DNA of 44,276 bases from NCBI GenBank assembly GCA_014381785.1, contig JACNKZ010000041.1, positions 1 through 44,276 of the forward strand. The letters run 5' to 3'. A program made the translations under genes and the position numbers. Below the pieces are notes generated by a model. That model did not search any database. It saw only the letters and a program-made list of their open reading frames with translations, and was not told where the DNA came from. How positions within the stretch are numbered: position 1 is the stretch's first letter; every line of letters begins with the position of its first letter. This DNA is from Kiritimatiellota bacterium. GTDB taxonomy: Bacteria; Verrucomicrobiota; Kiritimatiellia; Kiritimatiellales; Tichowtungiaceae. This document shows positions 38,797-44,276 of this stretch, in pieces.

Positions 38797-40467
38797 ATGA
38801 AAGTCATTGTCATTGGCGGCGTCGCCGCAGGACCCAAAGCCGCTTCGCGCATCAACCGTCTCTGCGCGGAAGCAGAAGTCACAATCATTGAAAAAGGCGA
38901 ACTGCTCTCTTACGCCGGTTGCGGCCTGCCCTACTACATTTCCGGGCAGGTGAAAGATTCGAAGGAACTGATGTCCACCCCGGTCGGCACCGTACGCGAC
39001 AGCGCCTTTTTCAAAAACGTTAAAAACGCGAACGTACTGAACCACACCGAAGCCACAGCCATCCATCGGAAACAGAAAACCGTGACCGTAAAAAACCGCG
39101 CCGGCGAGACGCAGGATCTGCCCTACGACAAACTGGTGCTGGCCACCGGCGCGGAATCCGCCGTTCCGCCGATTCCCGGCGTGGAACTCGGTAACATCTA
39201 CAACCTGAAAGACCTTCACGATGCTGATGCCATCAAAGCCACACTGGCGGAACACAAAGCCGTCAATGCCGTCATCGTCGGCGGCGGACTGATCGGCGTC
39301 GAGGTGGCGGAGGCCTTCCACGAAATGGGCTGCCGCATCTCCATCGTCGAATTTCTGCCGCAGATTCTCGGCATGATGGATCCCGAAATGGCTGTGCTGG
39401 TTGAAAAACATTTTGAGGCCAAAGGCGTAAAAATTCTGACGTCAACCCGCGTGACCGAATTTGCCGGGAACGGGCGCGTCGAAAAAGTGATCACCGATCA
39501 AGGGGAGCTCCCGGCGGATCTCGTGCTGCTGGCCACCGGGGTCCGTCCCGCCGCAAAGCTGGCGCAGGATGCCGGGCTGGAGATCGGCCCGACCCGCGCC
39601 ATCGCTGTCACCGACCGGATGCAAACCTCCGATCCGGACATTTACGCGGTCGGCGACTGCGCCGAAAAGAAAAACATGATTACCGGAAAGGCCGCCTACG
39701 TGCCGCTCGGTTCCACCGCCAACAAAGAAGGGCGCGTCGCCGCCAACGCCATCTGCGGCGTAGAAGATTCCTTCCCGGGCATCCTCGGCAGCGCCATCTG
39801 CAAGGTATTCGAGTACAGCGTCGCCCGCACCGGCCTCAGCGAAAAAGAGGCCCGCGACGCCGGATACGACGTCGTCACCTGTCTGGCCCCCGCGCCCGAC
39901 AAACCGCATTTTATGCCGGGTGCCAGGCTGTTGTTCTTCAAGCTGATCGCCGACCGAACAACGCGCAAACTGCTCGGCGCACAGGCCACCGGACCGGGCG
40001 GTGCCGACCGCCGGATCGATATTGCCGCCATGGCACTGACCGCCGGAATGACCGTCGATCAGCTGGCCAACGCCGACCTGGTGTACGCTCCGCCCTTCTC
40101 CCCGGCCGTCGACAACATCATCACAGCGGCCAACATCCTGCGCAACAAGATCGAGGGTCGCATGGATGGCATCACCCCCGGTGAGGTGCTAACAATGCTT
40201 GAGCGCAGAGAAGACTTCACCCTGCTGGATGTCCGCTCGCCCGCCGAGCGCGAACAGATGCGCATCGACGGCACCGTCGATATTCCGCTCGGCGCGCTGC
40301 GCGGACGTTTGGACGAAATCGACCGAAGCAAACCGGTTGTCGCCTTCTGCAAGATTTCACTGCGCGGCTACGAAGCCGCACTGATTCTCAAAAAGGCAGG
40401 CTTCAGCGATGTCAAAGTCATGGACGGCGGCATCCTGATGTGGCCCGGAAAACTGATCAAAGGATAG
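38797..40467 (+). CDS. CoA-disulfide reductase-rhodanese (FAD)
   Basis: About 556 residues. The FAD/NAD(P)H oxidoreductase part has VIGGVAAGPKAASR, active Cys42 (YAGCGLPYY) and the second nucleotide motif VIVGGGLIGVEVAEAF. The C-terminal rhodanese domain (about 460-556) has Cys518 (FCKISLRGYEA). This is the layout of NADH-dependent persulfide/CoA-disulfide reductases, and it lacks the TusA and DsrE2 extensions of its paralogue at 212-2674. ATG 38797 is favoured because GGAAGG lies about 10 nt before it, whereas ATG 38788 is too close. It follows the transporter by 16 nt. Confidence 0.9.
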   Translation: MKVIVIGGVAAGPKAASRINRLCAEAEVTIIEKGELLSYAGCGLPYYISGQVKDSKELMSTPVGTVRDSAFFKNVKNANVLNHTEATAIHRKQKTVTVKNRAGETQDLPYDKLVLATGAESAVPPIPGVELGNIYNLKDLHDADAIKATLAEHKAVNAVIVGGGLIGVEVAEAFHEMGCRISIVEFLPQILGMMDPEMAVLVEKHFEAKGVKILTSTRVTEFAGNGRVEKVITDQGELPADLVLLATGVRPAAKLAQDAGLEIGPTRAIAVTDRMQTSDPDIYAVGDCAEKKNMITGKAAYVPLGSTANKEGRVAANAICGVEDSFPGILGSAICKVFEYSVARTGLSEKEARDAGYDVVTCLAPAPDKPHFMPGARLLFFKLIADRTTRKLLGAQATGPGGADRRIDIAAMALTAGMTVDQLANADLVYAPPFSPAVDNIITAANILRNKIEGRMDGITPGEVLTMLERREDFTLLDVRSPAEREQMRIDGTVDIPLGALRGRLDEIDRSKPVVAFCKISLRGYEAALILKKAGFSDVKVMDGGILMWPGKLIKG

Positions 40468-40486
40468 TCAGAAAGGAAACCCGAAC

Positions 40487-40966
40487 ATGAGAAACAAAAT
40501 CATCACACTCATCGCAGGGATCATTGCCGGCGTGTTGTTCGCAGGAGTTGCCATGATGTCCATCATGCCGAAAATGATGCTGCACGAAAAGGAAAGTCCG
40601 CTGGGGTATCAGGAAACCATCGCGCATCTCGAAAACGTCATTACCAACAACGGCTGGATCATCTCGCGGAAAATCGACCTGCAGAAAAGCATCTCTCAGT
40701 ATGGAAAGACCATTCCTCAGGTAACGATCATCAAAATCTGCCAGGCCGATTACGCCGAAAAAATCCTGAATACCGACGAAGCCATGTACGTGTCCGTCAT
40801 GATGCCGTGCAGCATGGCGGTTTATCAGAAAAGCGACGGGAAAACCTATGTGTCCACCATGAACACCGGCCTGATGGGCAAAATGTTCGGAGGGGTGGTC
40901 GCCGAGGTCATGGGCGGCCCAGTCGCGGCAGACGAAGCAGAATTCACTGCGTTTCTGCACCAATAA
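40487..40966 (+). CDS. DUF302-domain protein with membrane anchor
   Basis: 159 residues. An N-terminal hydrophobic segment (about 5-24, ITLIAGIIAGVLFAGVAMM) is followed by a DUF302 fold with the ESPLGYQETIAHLENVITNNGW start, KICQADYAEKIL and the VMMPCSMAVYQKSDGKTYV core. DUF302 proteins are often found with sulfur and redox genes, but no activity is established. AAAGGAAA lies 7 nt before ATG. The next gene, for thioredoxin, starts 24 nt later. Confidence 0.85.
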   Translation: MRNKIITLIAGIIAGVLFAGVAMMSIMPKMMLHEKESPLGYQETIAHLENVITNNGWIISRKIDLQKSISQYGKTIPQVTIIKICQADYAEKILNTDEAMYVSVMMPCSMAVYQKSDGKTYVSTMNTGLMGKMFGGVVAEVMGGPVAADEAEFTAFLHQ

Positions 40967-40990
40967 CCCGAAACGGAAAGGAGCCTTCCG

Positions 40991-41311
40991 ATGAGTGTAA
41001 AACAACTGAACGACACAACCTTCACCGAAGCGATCCGGTCCGGCGCCACACTGGTCGATTTCTGGGCGCCGTGGTGCGGACCGTGTCAGATGCAGATTCC
41101 AATCCTTGGAAAAACAGCGGAGGCGGTCGGCGATCGCGCGGTGATTGCCAAACTGAATGTTGACGAAGCCCCCGCAGCGGCCTCACAATACGGAGTGCGC
41201 GGGATTCCGACGTTGATTCTGTTTAAAGACGGCGAAGAGGTCAATCGCTTCGTCGGCGTTCAGCAGGAGAACACGCTGCTCTCCGCCATCGAAGCGACTT
41301 TATCTGAATGA
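40991..41311 (+). CDS. trxA: Thioredoxin
   Basis: 106 residues with the classical active site WCGPC (Cys29, Cys32), a cis-Pro in RGIPTLILFKDGEEV and no signal peptide, so it is cytoplasmic. In this operon it may regenerate persulfide- or disulfide-carrying partners. The residues after the active site, I-P-I-L-G-K, are encoded by a perfect dispersed palindrome (41097-41111) and replace the usual A-P-I-L-E. AAGGAG lies 7 nt before ATG. Confidence 0.94.
   Translation: MSVKQLNDTTFTEAIRSGATLVDFWAPWCGPCQMQIPILGKTAEAVGDRAVIAKLNVDEAPAAASQYGVRGIPTLILFKDGEEVNRFVGVQQENTLLSAIEATLSE
41097..41111. repeat. Dispersed palindrome, perfect, in thioredoxin gene
   Basis: TTCCAA-TCC-TTGGAA, read as I-P-I-L-G-K right after the CGPC helix. 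Confidence 0.85.
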
Positions 41312-41321
41312 AAGGAAAATG

Positions 41322-41744
41322 ATGTGGACGTATAAAACTTCTGTAAACTGGAGCGAGGGGAAAACCGGGGTGCTCCGCAGTGAAACCAAGCCGGACGTGC
41401 CGGTCGGCACGCCGTCGGAATTCGGCGGCCCGAAAGAGGGTTACTGGACTCCGGAAGACATGGTCGCGGCATCCGTCGGCAGCTGCATCATGACCTCCGC
41501 GCTGTTCTTCATCGATCGCGCGGGAATCGAACTGCAATCGTATGAAAGCAGCGCCGCCGCCGTCATGGAAAAAACGCCGGACGGCCTGGCCATTACAAAA
41601 GTGACGGTTGAGGCCATTGTTGCGCTTAAAGATTCCAGTCAGGAGGATGGACTGCGAAAGGCCATGGATCAGGCGGAAAAAAGCTGTCCCGTCTCTGCGC
41701 TGTTGAAGTGTCCCGTGGAGCTGAGCGTTCAGGTTCAGGCTTAA
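41322..41744 (+). CDS. OsmC-family protein
   Basis: About 140 residues. The family pattern is visible: GPKEGYWTPEDMVAASVGSC (first Cys near 50) and the second conserved Cys in AEKSCPVSALL (about 126). OsmC/Ohr proteins are cysteine-based thiol peroxidases of organic hydroperoxides; some act on sulfur species. The start may be ATG 41319 or 41322; 41322 has the better spacing from AAAGG. It begins 10 nt after thioredoxin. Confidence 0.88.
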   Translation: MWTYKTSVNWSEGKTGVLRSETKPDVPVGTPSEFGGPKEGYWTPEDMVAASVGSCIMTSALFFIDRAGIELQSYESSAAAVMEKTPDGLAITKVTVEAIVALKDSSQEDGLRKAMDQAEKSCPVSALLKCPVELSVQVQA

Positions 41745-41797
41745 GCAGGGAGATGCTGATATGCTGATTGAATAAACCGATTAATCAGGGAGAAGAG

Positions 41798-42667
41798 ATG
41801 ACCGCAAACCAAAAAGACATTCGTGTTTCATTTCCCGGCGGCAAGCGGGTGGACGCACACTACGGTGACCGCGTTGTGCAAACCGATCAGTCGGCGAAAA
41901 ACGGCGGCGAAGGCTCCGCACCGGAGCCCTTCGATCTCTTCTTCGTTTCGATGGCCACCTGCGTCGGCATCTATGTGCTCGAATTCTGCACCGCCAGAAA
42001 CCTCGACACAACCGGCCTCGGCGTGCGGCTGATCTCGGGAAAAAATCCCGACCGAAAGCACTACGATCAAATCCATATTGAAATCACCCTGCCGGAAGAT
42101 TTCCCGGCGAAATATCGACCCGCCATTCTGCGCACCGCTGACCTGTGCGCCGTAAAAAAGCATATTCTCGAACCGCCGGAATTTAAAATCACACTGACTG
42201 ACGTCGAACTCCAAGGAGACTGCGCAATGGAAATTGAAATTAAGAAAATTCTCTGTCCGGTTGATTTTTCCGATCCCGGCAGATATGCCTTCGACTACGC
42301 TTGCGCCGTCGCGCGGAGGCACGGAGCATCGCTCGAACTGCTGCACGTGACAGAAGCCTCCGCCTACGCCGAAGATGAGATGCCGTCCGGACAAATCTCC
42401 TGCGAAGAGTCGCTGCAGCAGCAGCTGCGTCAATGGGCTCTGGCGGCCGACTGTCCCGCGGAAACCCGACTGATCGCGGGCATTCCGTACATTGAAATCA
42501 TACAACGTGCGGAGGAACTGCAGGCGGATATGATCGTGATCGGAACGCACGGACGCACCGGCCTGAAGCACATGCTGATCGGCAGCGTGGCTGAACGGGT
42601 GGTTCGAACAGCATCCTGTCCCGTACTCACCGTTCGCCATCCGGACTTCAAATCTGCGGAGAAATAA
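41798..42667 (+). CDS. OsmC-UspA fusion protein
   Basis: 289 residues. Residues 1-140 are OsmC-like: FPGGKRVDAHYGDRVVQTDQ and the Cys-containing SMATCVGIYVLEFC. Residues 144-289 are a full-length universal stress protein: KKILCPVDFSDPGRYAFDYA, and the nucleotide-binding VIGTHGRTGLKHMLIGSVAERVVR near the end. The domains join without a linker. AAGGAG (42213-42218) and ATG 42227 lie exactly at the junction with 8-nt spacing. The UspA part (146 residues from ATG 42227) could therefore also be made alone. The protein start is ATG 41798 (GGGAGAAGAG upstream), not the in-frame TTG 41768. Confidence 0.85.
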   Translation: MTANQKDIRVSFPGGKRVDAHYGDRVVQTDQSAKNGGEGSAPEPFDLFFVSMATCVGIYVLEFCTARNLDTTGLGVRLISGKNPDRKHYDQIHIEITLPEDFPAKYRPAILRTADLCAVKKHILEPPEFKITLTDVELQGDCAMEIEIKKILCPVDFSDPGRYAFDYACAVARRHGASLELLHVTEASAYAEDEMPSGQISCEESLQQQLRQWALAADCPAETRLIAGIPYIEIIQRAEELQADMIVIGTHGRTGLKHMLIGSVAERVVRTASCPVLTVRHPDFKSAEK

Positions 42668-42668
42668 T

Positions 42669-42989
42669 ATGAATTGCATCCGTCAGGGAAAACTGAAACC
42701 CGAGGCCCTGCAGCGTGCCTCGGAAACACTGAAAATACTGGCGCATCCGCAACGCCTGCGGCTGGTCGAAATTCTTGAGCGCGAAGAGGAGGTCCCGGTC
42801 CATGTGCTGGTTGAAGAAACCGGTTTTGCGCAGGCAGTGGTTTCGCAGCATCTCAATCAGATGCGCCGCACCGGCCTGCTCTGCTCCGAACGGCGCGGCA
42901 AGGAAATGTGGTATTCCATCTGCGACCCCCGCGCCCTCTCCATCCTCAACTGCATCTGCACCCACTGCACCAACAACGATTTTGAATAA
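42669..42989 (+). CDS. ArsR/SmtB-family repressor
   Basis: 106 residues. LKILAHPQRLRLVEIL (21-36) and AQAVVSQHLNQMRRTGLL (54-71) are the ArsR helix 2 and recognition helix. Cysteines are at 3, 72, 85, 95, 97 and 100; the last three form a C-terminal CICTHC cluster. It lacks the helix-3 CVC motif of ArsR and the Cys of SqrR/BigR at that position, so any cysteine sensing must use another layout (Cys3 with the tail, for instance). It follows the UspA part by 1 nt, so it is the last gene of the tight operon and the best candidate to bind the dyad at 37187-37210. Confidence 0.9.
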   Translation: MNCIRQGKLKPEALQRASETLKILAHPQRLRLVEILEREEEVPVHVLVEETGFAQAVVSQHLNQMRRTGLLCSERRGKEMWYSICDPRALSILNCICTHCTNNDFE

Positions 42990-42996
42990 GATGAAT

Positions 42997-43064
42997 GGCC
43001 ACAAAAAACACAAAAACACACGAAAATCAAAACTTGCTCTCTTTGTGCCTGTTTTTCGTGGCTA
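42997..43064 (+). repeat. AC-rich palindromic repeat, copy B
   Basis: GGCCACAAAAAACACAAAAA and ACACACGAAAAT on the left; CTTTGTGCC and TGTTTTTCGTGGCT on the right. The arms are imperfect complements. It is homologous to 18611-18670 in opposite orientation and fills most of the gap between the ArsR and exporter genes. Read through, it codes for GHKKHKNTRK. Confidence 0.75.
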
Positions 43065-43089
43065 AACCCAATTGAACGGAGAACCTGTT

Positions 43090-44276
43090 ATGAAATTAAA
43101 ACTAACTAACTTCAGCCTGCGCTTCCCGTGGATTGTCACCTTGCTTGTTCTGGTTGCCGTGATTTTCGGCGCAGCCCAGTTCCCGAAAGTGCAATTCGAC
43201 AACGACCCCGAAAACATGCTCTCGCCCGATGAGCCGATCCGCGTTTTTCATAATCAGAACAAAGCCAATTATGACCTGTACGACATGGTCATTGTCGGGG
43301 TCGTCAACACCAACCACCCCGACGGCGTGTTCAACGTCGAAACGCTCGGGCGGATCGATACGCTGACCCAACAGCTGCTCAGTCTGCGGCAAAATGCGGC
43401 CGGCCTGCCTGAGATTACCGTCCCCTCCCCGTTCGTGCCCGACCTCCAGCCGGAAAGCGCCCGCAAACGGATTCTGGCCAAGGTGTTCGGCAACGACCCC
43501 AACCGCCTGTTTGATGATGAAGGCGGCTCCGCGATCGTCAAGCCGGAGCTGATCAGCCCGTCGGTGGTCGACAACATTAAACAGGCCGAAAAGGGCTCAC
43601 TGAAAATTGAATATCTCATGGAGGAACCGCCCGCCACCCGCGAAGAGGCTATCACTATTCGCGACGACGCCATGAACAACCCGCTCTACAAGGGCACGCT
43701 GGTTTCCGAGGATGAAAAAGCCATCGCGCTCTACATTCCCCTCATCGAAAAAACCTACAGCTACAACGTCGCTAACCTCGTTGAGCAACTGACCAAAGAC
43801 TGGCCGGCGGAAGATCAGGTTTACATCACCGGCCAGCCGGTCGCGCAGGACACCTTCGGCGTCGAGATGCTTGTCCAAATGGCCAGCTCCGCGCCGATGG
43901 CCGGGCTGGTGATCTTTCTGCTGCTGCTGCTCTTTTTCCGGCGTATCTCGCTGATTATCGCGCCGATGCTCGTCGCCGTCGTCAGCGTGCTCTGCACCAT
44001 GGGCCTGCTGATCGGCCTCGGCTTCGATGTGCACATCATGAGTTCGATGATCGCCATCTTCCTGATGCCGATCGCCGTCGCCGACTCGGTTCACATCCTG
44101 AGCGAATTCTTCGACACCTATCACCGGTTCAAGGACAAGAAAGAAACCGTGCGCCACGTCGTCGGCCACCTCTTCATGCCGATGCTCTACACCAGCCTCA
44201 CCACCATCGCCGGATTTGCCTCGCTCATCTTCACGCCGATTCCGCCGGTGCGCGTCTTCGGTGCGCACGTCGCCTT
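43090..44276 (+). CDS. MMPL/RND-family exporter, N-terminal part (cut by window end)
   Basis: 395 codons are present, with no stop. Helix 1 (about 12-32, RFPWIVTLLVLVAVIFG) is followed by a periplasmic domain that opens FDNDPENMLSPDEPIRVFHN. From residue 268 a cluster of helices follows (GLVIFLLLLLFF, LIIAPMLVAVVSVLCTMG, MIAIFLMPIAVADSVHILSEF), the last with the likely proton-relay Asp. This matches the RND superfamily members annotated MMPL/HAE3 rather than AcrB. GGAGA lies about 8 nt before ATG. It lies 100 nt after the ArsR gene, across an AC-rich repeat. It may export a lipid or hydrophobic product. Confidence 0.88.
   Translation, partial: MKLKLTNFSLRFPWIVTLLVLVAVIFGAAQFPKVQFDNDPENMLSPDEPIRVFHNQNKANYDLYDMVIVGVVNTNHPDGVFNVETLGRIDTLTQQLLSLRQNAAGLPEITVPSPFVPDLQPESARKRILAKVFGNDPNRLFDDEGGSAIVKPELISPSVVDNIKQAEKGSLKIEYLMEEPPATREEAITIRDDAMNNPLYKGTLVSEDEKAIALYIPLIEKTYSYNVANLVEQLTKDWPAEDQVYITGQPVAQDTFGVEMLVQMASSAPMAGLVIFLLLLLFFRRISLIIAPMLVAVVSVLCTMGLLIGLGFDVHIMSSMIAIFLMPIAVADSVHILSEFFDTYHRFKDKKETVRHVVGHLFMPMLYTSLTTIAGFASLIFTPIPPVRVFGAHVA

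Overview
This 44 kb window looks like chromosomal DNA of a Gram-negative, diderm bacterium. It encodes an outer-membrane factor lipoprotein, an OmpP1/FadL-type porin, RND pumps and FtsH. The protein style, the many dispersed palindromes and the sulfur/redox gene content suggest the PVC superphylum, perhaps Kiritimatiellota. That placement rests on recall of similar proteins and is untested. No rRNA, tRNA, CRISPR array, transposase or phage gene was seen.

Layout. 0.2-3.0 kb (-): an ArsR repressor and a four-domain sulfur-transfer flavoprotein (CoA-disulfide reductase, rhodanese, TusA, DsrE2). 3.2-9.8 kb (+): FadL-type porin, SMC, a MarC-like membrane protein, a NUDIX hydrolase and a 39-residue lysine-rich protein. 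10.3-18.2 kb (-): an RlmD-type RNA methyltransferase, then a translationally coupled efflux operon (TetR, outer-membrane factor, adaptor, RND permease) with a TetR-type operator. 18.7-25.8 kb: HAD phosphatase, TadA, a WecG/TagA glycosyltransferase fused to a STAS-like domain, a MntP-ZIP metal transporter fusion, a small S4 RNA-binding protein, a membrane-protein gene frameshifted in a poly-A run, and a ThrH / zinc-ribbon-PTS-IIA pair. 26.1-32.3 kb (+): a DEAD-box helicase, then a duplicated ABC-type substrate-binding protein coupled to a hybrid histidine kinase. 32.4-37.0 kb (-): FtsH, RsmB and a TPR protein. 37.2-44.3 kb (+): a tightly packed redox/sulfur island: CBS fragment, SBF/ACR3-like transporter with CBS domains, a second CoA-disulfide reductase-rhodanese, DUF302, thioredoxin, OsmC, OsmC-UspA fusion, ArsR and an MMPL/RND exporter cut by the window end.

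The strongest unexplained signal is a dispersed palindrome, TTCCAA-N3-TTGGAA. I find 27 copies or near copies (14 perfect), between genes, inside Rho-independent terminators and inside 11 sites in coding sequence. All coding copies are exactly 15 bp, so the frame is kept. The pattern recalls DNA-uptake sequences or highly iterated palindromes. At least four other palindromic repeat families occur. One has three copies whose stems differ in sequence but stay paired. A perfect 44-bp palindrome lies upstream of the RNA methyltransferase gene.

Functionally, the two ArsR/CoA-disulfide reductase loci probably handle sulfane sulfur or persulfide under repressor control. Both reductase systems carry rhodanese domains, and the second adds thioredoxin, OsmC-type thiol enzymes and membrane transporters. 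Several genes here are fusions whose junctions keep an internal Shine-Dalgarno and ATG, which suggests loss of stop codons in former operons.
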